From the NCBI GenBank assembly GCA_964544885.1, contig CAZJDX010000012.1:25558-89557 (forward strand): a DNA stretch of 64,000 nt. Reading direction: 5' to 3'. The notes beneath the pieces were generated by a model that did not search any database, was not told the DNA's origin, and saw only the letters and a list, made by a program, of their open reading frames with translations. The stretch's first letter is position 1, and each line of letters begins with the position of its first letter. The position numbers and the translations under genes are program-made. This stretch comes from QQVM01 sp964544885 (GTDB lineage Bacteria; Bacteroidota; Bacteroidia; AKYH767-A; 2013-40CM-41-45). Shown here piece after piece: positions 1 to 8,776 of this stretch.

Positions 1-757
1 CATAATCCTTATCAAACGGTATCCACCAATAAGTATCCTCCTCCTCAAATATTAAATTCTTGATTGCGCTAGTGCTATCTTCAAATTCAAGTTTTGTTAA
101 ATTATATACTCTTTCGCCAATAGTATCTCTAAACTCAACCTCTACTCGAATAAAAAACACAGAATCGCCGGAAAACGACATATTAATTTCAAATGTCGCT
201 TCATCACCCACCCGAGAAACATAAAATGGAAGCTCAGGATTTTTTCTAACCACAGAATCACCTTGAACGATAACACCAGGCCCTCTAATTCTATAAAAAG
301 AGCCCCCATAAGGGTCGCATATTATGACATGACAAGGATTCGAATCATTTGATGTCCCACAATGACAACTTCCTTGTGCATCCCAACCACAGTCTCCTGC
401 AGAACAAGTGTAATGTGCTACACAGTCTGCTGTATGCCCACCATCTACCATTGCTTGAACTTTTGTTCCATCAAAGGGAATAAACCAAAACTTTCCTTCG
501 GAAGGAATTTCAAGGATATCATTCTCAATTTCAAGCTCACCAGTTAGAAAGACTCTTTGTAAAATTTCATTTTCTTGACCGAATTCAGTTGATATGGGAT
601 TGATGTCATAAAAGAGTATTCCTTCTTCTTCAGTGATTATGATACTCGAATAAAGTGGCACATCTGAAGGTCCAAACCTAGAAACATAACTTCCAACTTG
701 CGCCTGAAGAAACGGCAAGGGTAAAAAGACAATAACAAATAAAATGCTTTTTTTCAC
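1..757 (-). CDS. Cys-rich secreted protein, unknown family (3' end cut by window edge)
   Basis: The frame is open from a GTG at 757 to the left edge, 252 codons, with no stop, so the C-terminus lies outside the window. The N-terminus reads as a signal peptide: two Lys, a hydrophobic stretch of about 14 residues and a cleavage site after FLQAQ. Around residues 115-150 there is a Cys-rich segment (CVAHYTCSAGDCGWD, then SCHCGTSND and HVIICDPYGG) that could hold disulphides or a metal. The rest looks beta-rich. The family is not recognised. A T9SS tail may be present in the missing C-terminus, as on other secreted proteins here, but this cannot be seen. The gene is clearly more AT-rich than the genes that follow, which suggests a different origin. 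GTG is the only start that keeps the signal peptide. Confidence 0.75.
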   Translation of the reverse strand, partial: MKKSILFVIVFLPLPFLQAQVGSYVSRFGPSDVPLYSSIIITEEEGILFYDINPISTEFGQENEILQRVFLTGELEIENDILEIPSEGKFWFIPFDGTKVQAMVDGGHTADCVAHYTCSAGDCGWDAQGSCHCGTSNDSNPCHVIICDPYGGSFYRIRGPGVIVQGDSVVRKNPELPFYVSRVGDEATFEINMSFSGDSVFFIRVEVEFRDTIGERVYNLTKLEFEDSTSAIKNLIFEEEDTYWWIPFDKDY

Positions 758-1175
758 GCTTTTAATTTAAAACTAATCTAACACCCGTTCTTCAAACTAC
801 AATATACAGAAATTACTTTTTAAGGTACGGAAAGCACTATTAATTATTAACTAAATGGCATTGCTAAAAATTTGTCATGTGAATTTCTTTCGCTAGAATT
901 GGCTGGGATACGAAATAATCTCCCCATAAGCGCCGGAGTTTCTCATTCGGGTATCTCTCTTTCCTGTGCATTAAAAACCGGTTTATTAAGACTGGTTTGG
1001 GGTTGTAACGAAAGGTTATTCAGAATCCTGTTGATTAATTGAATAAGTACACGTAGGAGGCAATTCATTGCTTAAATGAAAATTCCGGAACTAAATATAT
1101 AATCCTGAAAGAATATTGCTTTTACCGGATGCTGCGTTATATTTGTTTTCATCTCCTTGACTGCATTACAATCTA
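758..1175. other. AT-rich intergenic region without gene
   Basis: This gap separates the divergent edge gene and the XRE/S24 regulator. Apart from a second TAnnTTTG-type box at 1138-1145, which could be an alternative start of transcription for the regulator, I see no RNA gene, repeat or open frame worth calling. Confidence 0.4.
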
Positions 1176-1207
1176 TTTGCATGGTCTTATGATAGTCATT
1201 ATATTTG
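1176..1207 (+). promoter_or_regulatory. Bacteroidota-type promoter of the XRE/S24 regulator
   Basis: TTTG at 1176-1179 and TATATTTG at 1200-1207 match the Bacteroidota -33 (TTTG) and -7 (TAnnTTTG) boxes with a 20-nt spacer. Transcription would begin near 1213, leaving a leader of about 28 nt before the ATG at 1241. Confidence 0.6.
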
Positions 1208-1240
1208 TGTTGTAAATTGATTCATTAAAAAACATTCATC

Positions 1241-2041
1241 ATGTATTTCAATAACAACATCAAAATTCTCCGCCAGCGACGCAACCGTACACAGGATGTA
1301 GTGGCTGGTGAACTGGGCATGAGCCGATCCACACTCAACAGCTATGAAAATGGCAGCATTAAAAATCCGACACTGGAGGCGCTGATGGCTTTTACCAGGT
1401 ATTACAAGATCTCGATCGATACGCTGGTAAAGGTTGACATGAGCAAACTGAGCGGCTTTCAGCTGAGCGAACTGGAAAAAGGCAATGATGTATATGTGAC
1501 CGGATCACGCCTGCGGGTGCTGGCGACCACAGTCGACAGTCAGAACCGGGAAAATATTGAAGTAGTGCCGCTAAAAGCCAAGGCCGGCTACAGGAATGGC
1601 TTCGCCGATCCGGAATTCATCAAAAAACTACCGACATTCCAGCTACCGATACTTTTCAATGACAGGAAATACAGGATGTTTCAGATCAGCGGCGATTCCA
1701 TGCTTCCGATACCAGACAAATCTTTTGTGATTGCCGAATATCTTGAAAACTGGTACGACATCAAAGATGGCGAAGCCTATGTGATCCTAACCCAGGAGGA
1801 AGGAGTTGTTTTCAAGATCGCTTACAATCAGTTGCGCAAGAAGAGAAGCCTGATGCTGAAATCGCTGAATCCCGAATATGAACCTTATGAAGTGCCTGCC
1901 AATGACGTACGTGAAGTATGGAAGTTCTGCAATTACATGAGCAATGAGTTGCCGGAACACAGAATGGATAAAGACGATCTGCTAAGCAAACTGGCCGCGC
2001 TGGAGAAGGATGTGAAAGGTATCAAGAGTGTGCTGGAATAA
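1241..2041 (+). CDS. XRE-family transcriptional regulator with S24 (LexA/CI-like) domain
   Basis: This is a 266-residue DNA-binding regulator. Residues 5-65 form a Cro/CI-type helix-turn-helix (recognition region GMSRSTLNSYENG). Residues 105-230 form an S24 peptidase fold: an Ala115-Gly116 pair in KAKAGYRNGF at the usual self-cleavage position, Ser153 in the ISGDSM motif, and Lys192 in VVFKIAYN as the partner base. The C-terminal 25 residues look like a short coiled coil. Family knowledge: such proteins repress their targets until stress triggers autocleavage; the targets here are unknown. No phage genes lie nearby, so it is probably a chromosomal stress regulator and not a prophage repressor. 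It is monocistronic, with its own promoter just upstream. Confidence 0.85.
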   Translation: MYFNNNIKILRQRRNRTQDVVAGELGMSRSTLNSYENGSIKNPTLEALMAFTRYYKISIDTLVKVDMSKLSGFQLSELEKGNDVYVTGSRLRVLATTVDSQNRENIEVVPLKAKAGYRNGFADPEFIKKLPTFQLPILFNDRKYRMFQISGDSMLPIPDKSFVIAEYLENWYDIKDGEAYVILTQEEGVVFKIAYNQLRKKRSLMLKSLNPEYEPYEVPANDVREVWKFCNYMSNELPEHRMDKDDLLSKLAALEKDVKGIKSVLE

Positions 2042-2278
2042 GCAGTGTGAGTGCGGAGTGCGAGTACGGCAGATAAGCCTCAGATCATTGCGCGTTCTCA
2101 AACTACGAACTCGAACTGCAATTAGTTCGGATGAACAATGTTAGCATAGAACTTAGTGAACGACCTGAGACACGAAAACAAGCTATGAAAGCAGGTGGAT
2201 TATTCTTTCCGGATTAGACATCACCCGGCCCGGTATAAAAAGCCATAAAAGGAAACGGATATTTGCATATCTTCCGCC

Positions 2279-2911
2279 ATGGAATTCAGTAAAATTTTTG
2301 AAAACAACGACAAATGGATCAGGGAAAAACTATCCCTTGACGAAGACTTTTTCAAAAAACTCTCAAGCGGACAACATCCCGAGTTTTTATACATAGGCTG
2401 TTCCGACAGCCGGGTGACAGCGGAAGATCTCATGGGCGTACAAGCCGGGGAAGTCTTTGTTCACCGGAATATCGCCAACCTGGTGGTGAGTACCGACAAT
2501 AACCTGAATGCCGTCGTACAATTCGCGGTTGAATACCTGCACGTAAAACATATTATCGTCTGCGGACATTACGAATGCGGAGGAATACACGCGGCCCTGA
2601 ATCCAAGTGATATGGGCCAGCTTAACAGTTGGCTGCAAACGCTACGTGATGTATACCGGATACACCGGGATGAGCTCGACGCCATTTCCGATACGCAGAA
2701 AAAATTTGACCGGCTGGTCGAATTGAATGTTCGCGAACAGTGTATCAACATCATTAAGATCGACCATGTACAGCGGGCATGGAGCAGAACACACTACCCT
2801 ACCGTCCACGGTTGGGTCTTTGACGTGAGAACGGGGAAACTGATTGATCTCGGACTGGATATGGATGAGATCTTTGGTGAAGTAAAAAACATCTATTACC
2901 TGACTCAGTAG
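2279..2911 (+). CDS. can: beta-class carbonic anhydrase
   Basis: Interconverts CO2 and bicarbonate in the cytoplasm, supplying bicarbonate to carboxylases and buffering pH. The 210-residue length is typical. The zinc ligands are visible: Cys41 in the CSDSR motif (with the Asp43/Arg45 dyad), and His97 and Cys100 in VCGHYECGG. The conserved VHRNIANLV segment follows the first motif. The ATG at 2279 gives the standard N-terminus. It stands alone between the XRE regulator and a PhzF-family gene, each separated by more than 100 nt, so it is probably transcribed singly. No signal peptide is present. Confidence 0.93.
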   Translation: MEFSKIFENNDKWIREKLSLDEDFFKKLSSGQHPEFLYIGCSDSRVTAEDLMGVQAGEVFVHRNIANLVVSTDNNLNAVVQFAVEYLHVKHIIVCGHYECGGIHAALNPSDMGQLNSWLQTLRDVYRIHRDELDAISDTQKKFDRLVELNVREQCINIIKIDHVQRAWSRTHYPTVHGWVFDVRTGKLIDLGLDMDEIFGEVKNIYYLTQ

Positions 2912-3029
2912 ACCAGGTAATCCGGATCCGATGAATTGCTGATCATGTTCTGTCCGGAACCGGGCTTGATGCAAAGAGATTTAAGTCTTTTGTTATTCAA
3001 AATATCGGACACTCCTAAAATAAGGACCC

Positions 3030-3812
3030 ATGAAAATACAGCTCTTTCAGGTTGATGCCTTTACAAAAAACATCTTCTCCGGAAATCCTGCCGCGGTATG
3101 CCCGCTACAGGAAGAAATTCCCGCCACGCTGATGCAAAAGATTGCCATGGAAAATGGCCTGTCGGAAACAGCATTCTTCATTCCGGTTGATATAGGATAT
3201 AAGCTGCGATGGTTCACACCATCTACCGAAGTTGACCTCTGCGGCCATGCCACACTTGCCAGCGCCTATGTGCTCTTTGAACACCTTCATCATACTGAAC
3301 CGCTTATTCGCTTTCAAACTAAAAGCGGCGAGCTGACCGTTGACAAAACGTCGGAAGGCTATAAGATGAACCTTCCTGCGGATACACCAAGAGAGACAGA
3401 GGTCACACCCCTGCTCAACCGCGCGGTTGGCGTGAATGTAATCAGGGCCGTAAAAGGAAAAAATGTATTGATGGCAGAGCTTGGTTCGGAAGCGGAATTA
3501 AAGTCCATCATCCCGGAGATCTACACTGTCATGCAGGTTCATCCGCATGGATTGATCGTCACTGCCAAGGGTGATCAGGTTGACTTTGTTTCAAGAAGCT
3601 TCTTCCCGAACCTTGGTATCAATGAAGACCCGGTTACAGGCGCATCTCACACACTGCTTACGCCCTATTGGTCTGCCCGCCTTGCTAAAACGAAACTTAT
3701 GGCCAGGCAATTGTCAAAGCGGGGCGGCGAATTACAATGCTCTCATATTGGCAACCGCGTAGAGATTTGCGGACAAGCGGTTTTATTTTTGAAAGGTGAA
3801 ATTGAAGTTTAA
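3030..3812 (+). CDS. PhzF-family isomerase/epimerase-like protein
   Basis: This is a 260-residue member of the PhzF/DAP-epimerase-fold superfamily. The N-terminus (QVDAFTKNIFSGNPAAVC) is diagnostic. Glu46 in GLSETAFF is at the position of the catalytic Glu45 of PhzF. The second half carries the typical NEDPVTGASHT substrate-binding loop. PhzF itself acts in phenazine synthesis, but no other phz genes are nearby, and most homologues have unknown small-molecule substrates, so a role in phenazine synthesis should not be inferred. The start has a fair ribosome-binding site (TAAGGA, 6-7 nt upstream of the ATG). Confidence 0.9.
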   Translation: MKIQLFQVDAFTKNIFSGNPAAVCPLQEEIPATLMQKIAMENGLSETAFFIPVDIGYKLRWFTPSTEVDLCGHATLASAYVLFEHLHHTEPLIRFQTKSGELTVDKTSEGYKMNLPADTPRETEVTPLLNRAVGVNVIRAVKGKNVLMAELGSEAELKSIIPEIYTVMQVHPHGLIVTAKGDQVDFVSRSFFPNLGINEDPVTGASHTLLTPYWSARLAKTKLMARQLSKRGGELQCSHIGNRVEICGQAVLFLKGEIEV

Positions 3813-3993
3813 ACTTAGTGTTGAAATTACATGATACATGTGATGTGGAAAGGCGCTCAGGGATTTTGTTGTTTCTGATCACTTTAATTATAGTAATCCC
3901 TGTGTAAAATGACACGCTAATGAAACAACTTCATCAACGAACAAAAATTATTTACCCTGTAGAAATAGAAAAATTTATTTATACCATTTAGCC

Positions 3994-4566
3994 ATGAGAA
4001 AAATAATTTCTTTCATGCATATTTCACTCGACGGTTTTGTAGCAGGGCCTAAGGGAGAAATGGACTGGATAAAGGCCGATCAGGAAATATTTGATCATGT
4101 CGGTAAAAGGATCAGCAGAGGCGATACCGCCATGTACGGCCGTGTAACTTATCAGATGATGGAAAATTACTGGCCCGGAGCCGGAGAAAAACCCGGTGCA
4201 AGCCAGCATGAAATTGAACACTCCGGATGGTATGCTAAGGTTCATAAAATTGTCCTTTCAAAAACATTGAAAGCTGGTTCATTGTCAAATACCACCGTCA
4301 TCAGTGACATGCTTTCAGATCTTATCAATGAAATAAAACAAAAACCGGGAGAAGACATCCTGCTCTTCGGCAGCCCCACCGCTACTCATTCGCTCATTCA
4401 ACAAAACCTGATCGACGGCTATTGGTTATTTCTCAATCCTGTCATCCTGGGACAGGGAATACGTTTGTTTGCAGACATCAGAGACAAAATAAAACTGACA
4501 CTATCTCCTGTTACCCGTCAGTTTAGTTGCGGGGTAACAGAACTGAATTATACGGTAGACCGGTAA
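3994..4566 (+). CDS. dihydrofolate reductase family protein (RibD C-terminal-like)
   Basis: A 190-residue NADPH-dependent reductase-fold protein. It begins MRKIISFMHISLDGFVAG, the classic opening of the 'yyaP/RibD_C' family. It has YGRVTYQMMENYWPG around residue 50, KIVLSKTLK around residue 89, and the cofactor-loop segment GEDILLFGSP followed by LIQQNLIDGYWLFLNPVILGQG. These proteins are related to folate and riboflavin reductases, but their substrates are usually unknown. A decayed relative lies 220 bp downstream (4791-5167), so this locus once held two copies. No metabolic operon is evident. Confidence 0.88.
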   Translation: MRKIISFMHISLDGFVAGPKGEMDWIKADQEIFDHVGKRISRGDTAMYGRVTYQMMENYWPGAGEKPGASQHEIEHSGWYAKVHKIVLSKTLKAGSLSNTTVISDMLSDLINEIKQKPGEDILLFGSPTATHSLIQQNLIDGYWLFLNPVILGQGIRLFADIRDKIKLTLSPVTRQFSCGVTELNYTVDR

Positions 4567-4790
4567 TGAATTATGTACAGGATACTAGCAACGATTAATA
4601 GAATGTTCGACGCTAGTAATAATCATACATCAAATCCCGCCGATAATGAATTACACCCTCATCACACCAGCTTGCCGGAAGAAGCGGAAGCCATTCTGTA
4701 AAGGAGGATCTCCTTTCAGCTAAGGGAATTCTGGCCGGCATTATACAACAGGTTTACTGGAAAAAATCAATGGACGTCTTCACCTTCCGG

Positions 4791-5167
4791 TTGGAGAGGA
4801 CCCCGGAAATTGTATTTTCACACAGGCAGAAAAATACAGATTTGAAATGCGCAAGGATCGCAACAAAGGATCTTGAAACGGAGCTTATGGAACGCAGCCG
4901 GTTATCAGATAAAGATGTCTTAATGGAAGCTGTAGCCTGATCGTACAACTGATGCAACTCCATTTTATCGATGAATACCGGACTTATGTCCACTCAGTGG
5001 TATCTGTCGGTGGCTTGCCTTTATTTGAAAACATTTATGATAGTATCGTCTTTAAACTCTGCAAATCAAAAGCATTCAAGCATGCTGCGCTGACGCTTTA
5101 TTATAAACCGTTCAATCGAAAGGCGTTAAAACATGACAGGGTTTTTTTATTGAAAGGCAAAACCTAA
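4791..5167 (+). pseudogene. remnant of a second dihydrofolate-reductase-family gene
   Basis: Two frames together spell the C-terminal half of the same family as the gene just upstream. The first frame reads PEIVFSHRQKNTDLK and then IATKDLETEL, matching the 'PKIVFSRTL.....DLEEEI' core. It ends at a TGA at 4938-4940. A shift at about 4925 opens the second frame, which reads GSCSLIVQLMQLHFIDEYR and VHSVVSVGGLPLFENI, matching the family's 'GSGSL..QL...LIDEYRI.V.PVVLGGGKPLF', and ends at the TAA at 5165-5167. The N-terminal half is not recognisable between 4567 and 4790. At least one frameshift and the lost 5' end make it non-functional. Confidence 0.7.
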
Positions 5168-5229
5168 CTTCAACCCTCTCCTGTCAGTCAAACAATTAGT
5201 GGTATTTATAATAGAAACAACTCAACAGT

Positions 5230-5724
5230 ATGAACAAATCGAAAAAGCAATCAAACATCGGCCTGAACGACCTCCAAGTTGAAATTTTTGAGGCTACCGT
5301 CTTTGATCTTTGTGCTCTGAGCAGGCTCTTTGATGCCTATCGTCAGTTTTATCGCCAGCCCTCCGACCAAATAGGGGCGAGGTCATTTCTTAAGGAAAGA
5401 CTGGTAAAGAAAGACTCCATCATCTACATAGCTCTTGATGGTCAGGGGAATCCTGCAGGCTTTGTTCAGCTTTATCCGATATTCAGTTCCGTTTCCATGA
5501 AAAGGTCGTGGTTGCTGAATGATCTCTACGTTGATCCGGAATTCAGAGGAAAGGGTGTTTCCCGTCTGCTGATCAGCCGTTGCAAAGAACTTGCACGGGA
5601 AAGCAATGCAAAAGGTCTGCTTCTGGAAACTGAAAAAACAAACGAAGTGGGATTAAACCTCTATCCTTCCGAAGGTTTCAAGCCGGTGGTTGAAACCCGG
5701 TTTTTTTTCTGGACTTGCGAATAA
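5230..5724 (+). CDS. GNAT-family N-acetyltransferase
   Basis: A 164-residue protein with the GNAT fold. Beta strand 4 and the acetyl-CoA loop read WLLNDLYVDPEFRGKGVSRL, with the (R/Q)xxGx(G/A) pyrophosphate-binding motif as RGKGVS. After it come LLISRCKELARESNAKGLLL and LETEKTNEVGLNLYPSEGF, typical of the C-terminal half. The acceptor substrate cannot be deduced; family members acetylate amines, peptides or aminoglycosides. It lies alone, about 200 nt upstream of the complex I operon, on the same strand but behind a separate promoter. Confidence 0.88.
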   Translation: MNKSKKQSNIGLNDLQVEIFEATVFDLCALSRLFDAYRQFYRQPSDQIGARSFLKERLVKKDSIIYIALDGQGNPAGFVQLYPIFSSVSMKRSWLLNDLYVDPEFRGKGVSRLLISRCKELARESNAKGLLLETEKTNEVGLNLYPSEGFKPVVETRFFFWTCE

Positions 5725-5887
5725 ACCAGCGTGCAAACAGATGATCTCCTGCTTCCGGAACATAACCCTTTGAGATTCAAATATTAGGTTTCAACAGCAT
5801 GAAATGGTATGAGTCGCTCCTGAAGGTTTGACTGATTTCCACATTAAATAAATCCCAATAAAAGCGAAGCCACAAGTTAAAAAAGCA

Positions 5888-5895
5888 TAAATTTG
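5888..5895 (+). promoter_or_regulatory. candidate -7 box of the nuo operon
   Basis: TAAATTTG matches the TAnnTTTG consensus and would start transcription about 30 nt before the nuoA ATG at 5932. No clear TTTG box is visible at the expected -33 distance. A longer open frame beginning with TTG at 5893 would overlap this box, which argues against that start. Confidence 0.45.
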
Positions 5896-5931
5896 CGGGA
5901 ATTTCATTGTAAAATTCTGCCAGACAAGCTG

Positions 5932-6303
5932 ATGAATACCGAAAGTACACCCATAGATTTTTTACCCATTCTGATCCAGTTTTTTGTCGCGGCGGGCTTC
6001 GTGGTAACGACGATGATCGTAACACATTTGCTGGGACCGAAACGAAAATCAAAATTAAAGCTGGAGACCTTCGAGTGCGGGATTGAATCGCAGGGAAATG
6101 CGAGAGCTCCCATATCCATCAAATATTTTTTGGTGGCGATATTATTTGTCCTCTTCGACGTGGAAGTAATTTTCATGTATCCCTGGGCTGTAAATTTCAG
6201 GGAACTTGGTCTTACCGGTATCATTGAAATGTTCCTGTTCATGCTCATGCTCATGACGGGATTCTTCTATATACTAAAGAAGGGCGCGCTGAAGTGGGAA
6301 TAA
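5932..6303 (+). CDS. nuoA: NADH-quinone oxidoreductase subunit A
   Basis: Small membrane subunit of respiratory complex I, at the junction of the hydrophilic and membrane arms. From the ATG at 5932 it has 123 residues with three predicted membrane helices. It carries the signature LETFECGIESQG and the acidic helix KYFLVAILFVLFDVEVIF. An upstream TTG at 5893 would add 13 residues that are not typical and would overlap the promoter box, so I prefer 5932. First gene of nuoABCDEFGHIJK. Confidence 0.93.
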   Translation: MNTESTPIDFLPILIQFFVAAGFVVTTMIVTHLLGPKRKSKLKLETFECGIESQGNARAPISIKYFLVAILFVLFDVEVIFMYPWAVNFRELGLTGIIEMFLFMLMLMTGFFYILKKGALKWE

Positions 6304-6356
6304 TGATCATGACAAATGAATGTTGCCATTGAAAGATAAAAACAGGAAAAGATAAG

Positions 6357-6920
6357 ATGTCTGAAATAATAATGCCTGGTTCAAAAACGACAGTCGTCAA
6401 AGCCCCTGAAGGCTTTGAAGGTCCTGGATTTTTTGCGACTTCGCTTGACAAAGTGGTTGGTCTCGCCAGAAAAAATTCCATCTGGCCTCTTCCTTTCGCC
6501 ACTTCCTGTTGCGGGATTGAATTCATGGCAACGATGGCAGCTACATACGATTTCGGCCGCTTCGGGTCGGAACGTCTTAGTTTTTCTCCCCGTCAGGCCG
6601 ACCTGCTGATGGTAATGGGTACTATCGCGAAGAAAATGGGACCCGTACTGAGACAGGTTTATGAACAGATGGCTGAACCCCGTTGGGTATTATCAGTAGG
6701 CGCTTGCGCTTCAAGCGGAGGAATTTTTGATTCCTATTCTGTCTTGCAGGGTATTGATCATATTATTCCGGTTGACGTTTACGTCCCGGGATGTCCTCCA
6801 AGGCCTGAACAGATCCTGGAAGGCGTCATGAATATTCAAAAGCTGGTCGGAAGTGAGTCGTTGCGCCGGCGAAATTCGCCAGAGTACAAACAATTACTTG
6901 CTTCCTACGGAATCGAATAA
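6357..6920 (+). CDS. nuoB: NADH-quinone oxidoreductase subunit B
   Basis: Binds the terminal [4Fe-4S] cluster N2 that passes electrons to the quinone. Its 187 residues include the four ligands Cys51 and Cys52 (ATSCCGIEF), Cys117 (SVGACASSGG) and Cys146 (VPGCPPRPE). A purine-rich ribosome-binding stretch (AGGAAAAGATAAG) precedes the ATG. Its stop lies 4 nt before nuoC, so the two are translated in tandem. Confidence 0.96.
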   Translation: MSEIIMPGSKTTVVKAPEGFEGPGFFATSLDKVVGLARKNSIWPLPFATSCCGIEFMATMAATYDFGRFGSERLSFSPRQADLLMVMGTIAKKMGPVLRQVYEQMAEPRWVLSVGACASSGGIFDSYSVLQGIDHIIPVDVYVPGCPPRPEQILEGVMNIQKLVGSESLRRRNSPEYKQLLASYGIE

Positions 6921-6924
6921 GGAA

Positions 6925-7479
6925 ATGCAACAGCCTGTCATTGAAAATGTCATCGAAGAACTGAATTCCACATTCGGAAGCTATATCCACGAATGGGAAA
7001 AGCAATATGATTTTCATATTGCAACAGTCGATTCTGCGAAATGGACCGCGATCATCCGGCATCTGTACCAAAGCGAAACGTTCAGGTTTCGCTATCTCAC
7101 AACCTTGTGTGGTATCCATTATCCGGATAAACCCGGTCAATATTGCCTGATGGCGCAGTTGCACAGTCTTGAAAATAATCTCCGGATCAGATTCAAAACC
7201 TATAGCGCTGAAAGCAATCCGGAATTTGACTCATTGACCGGATTATTTCCCGGCGCAAACTGGATGGAAAGGGAAGCCTACGATTTCTATGGCTACCGAT
7301 TCAAAGGCCATCCTGATCTGCGCCGTATCCTAAATGTCGATGATATGGATTACTTTCCTATGCGTAAAGAATATCCGGTCGAAGACAAAACCAGGTTCGA
7401 CAAGGATGACACCATGTTCGGCAGGAAGAGATCCAACTTCGACAGAAAATCACTGATGGAAAAAAAGAGTGAACAATGA
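6925..7479 (+). CDS. nuoC: NADH-quinone oxidoreductase subunit C
   Basis: Peripheral-arm subunit (30-kDa family) that stabilises the quinone-site module. From the ATG at 6925 it has 185 residues. The diagnostic block is MEREAYDFYGYRFKGHPDLR followed by RRILNVDDMD and KEYPVEDK. The frame continues upstream inside nuoB, but an earlier start would overlap nuoB by about 70 nt. It is separate from nuoD, unlike the NuoCD fusion of enterobacteria. Confidence 0.94.
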   Translation: MQQPVIENVIEELNSTFGSYIHEWEKQYDFHIATVDSAKWTAIIRHLYQSETFRFRYLTTLCGIHYPDKPGQYCLMAQLHSLENNLRIRFKTYSAESNPEFDSLTGLFPGANWMEREAYDFYGYRFKGHPDLRRILNVDDMDYFPMRKEYPVEDKTRFDKDDTMFGRKRSNFDRKSLMEKKSEQ

Positions 7480-7533
7480 ACGCGCGCAGGCAGCTTTCGC
7501 GCTACTGTTCCATATCAAATAATCTGATGCCTG

Positions 7534-8742
7534 ATGAATCCGGCCCTTAACAATAAGAAGGAACATAAAGATTATACAACCCTGAACCTGGGGCCCACCC
7601 ACCCGGCCACGCACGGCATCTTTCAGAATGTGCTGACTATGGATGGCGAGATTATTGTCGATTCGGAACCTACCATCGGTTACATTCACCGCGCATTTGA
7701 AAAACTGGCTGAACATAAACCCTTCTATCAGATTACCCCACTGACAGACAGGATGAACTACTGCTCCTCGCCCATCAACAATATGGGTTGGCATATGACA
7801 GTGGAAAAACTTCTTCAGGCCGAACTGCCTAAACGGGTTGAATATATGCGGGTAATCATCATGGAGCTTTCGCGCATTTCAGATCATATCATCTGTAACA
7901 GCGTAATCGGAGTTGACACCGGCGCCATGACAGGATTCCTCTACATATTCACTTGGAGAGAATTCATTTACGAAATTTATGAAGATATATGTGGCGCCAG
8001 ACTAACGACTAACATTGGGCGTATAGGAGGATTTGAGAGAGACTTTTCAGATACGGTTTGGAGAAAGATCGACAAGTTCCTCGAAGAGTTCCCTCCGCAG
8101 CTTAAGGAGTTTGAGAAGCTGTTAATGCGTAACAGAATATTCATGGACCGCACGATCAATTGCGGAGCCATTTCAGCAGAACGAGCGCTTCAATACAGCT
8201 TTAGCGGACCCAATCTTCGTGCCGCGGGTGTGGATTACGATGTCCGTGTCATGAATCCTTACTCTTCTTATGAGGAATTCGATTTTGAAATACCCATCGG
8301 GAAAAGCGGAGATACCTACGACAGATTCATGGTGAGAGAAGAAGAAATGTGGCAAAGTCTGAGTATTATTCGTCAGGCTCTGGATAAACTGAAAGGACTG
8401 AAAGATAAATCCAGTTTTCATGCCGACCTCCCTTCCTTCTATCTTCCACCCAAGGAAGAGGTCTATAACAGCATGGAAGCACTCATCTATCATTTTAAGA
8501 TAGTGATGGGAGAATCCGATGTTCCTAAGGGTGAAGTCTATCATTGTGTGGAAGGAGGAAATGGAGAACTGGGCTTCTATCTCATCAGTGACGGAGGAAG
8601 ACAACCATTCCGGCTGCATTTCCGCAGACCGTGTTTCATTTACTACCAAGCTTACAAAGAAATGATAAAAGGCAGCATGCTGAGTGACGCTATTCTTACC
8701 ATGAGTTCCATGAATGTTATAGCGGGCGAACTGGATGCTTAA
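7534..8742 (+). CDS. nuoD: NADH-quinone oxidoreductase subunit D
   Basis: A 402-residue, 49-kDa-family subunit that forms the quinone-binding pocket with NuoB. The N-terminal LGPTHPATHGIFQNVL carries the conserved quinone-site His. GYIHRAFEKLAEHKPF and DRMNYCSSPINN follow, and the C-terminus ends SMNVIAGELDA as in homologues. It is related to [NiFe]-hydrogenase large subunits but lacks their metal-binding Cys pairs, as expected. It lies 54 nt after nuoC. Confidence 0.96.
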   Translation: MNPALNNKKEHKDYTTLNLGPTHPATHGIFQNVLTMDGEIIVDSEPTIGYIHRAFEKLAEHKPFYQITPLTDRMNYCSSPINNMGWHMTVEKLLQAELPKRVEYMRVIIMELSRISDHIICNSVIGVDTGAMTGFLYIFTWREFIYEIYEDICGARLTTNIGRIGGFERDFSDTVWRKIDKFLEEFPPQLKEFEKLLMRNRIFMDRTINCGAISAERALQYSFSGPNLRAAGVDYDVRVMNPYSSYEEFDFEIPIGKSGDTYDRFMVREEEMWQSLSIIRQALDKLKGLKDKSSFHADLPSFYLPPKEEVYNSMEALIYHFKIVMGESDVPKGEVYHCVEGGNGELGFYLISDGGRQPFRLHFRRPCFIYYQAYKEMIKGSMLSDAILTMSSMNVIAGELDA

Positions 8743-8776
8743 AAAAATATTCCGGCCCTGACCGGAGTACGATCTG

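Noticed and set aside
330..350. GGATTCGAATC-like T-loop sequence suggesting a tRNA
   Set aside because: It lies inside the open frame of the minus-strand secreted protein, and no acceptor stem, anticodon arm or D-arm can be built around it.
2112..2129. CGAACT/AGTTCG hairpin after the XRE regulator as a terminator
   Set aside because: Only 6 bp, not GC-rich, no T tract and 70 nt beyond the stop; too weak to call.
3030..3812. Phenazine biosynthesis role for the PhzF-family gene
   Set aside because: No other phz genes nearby; the family is broad and mostly unrelated to phenazines.
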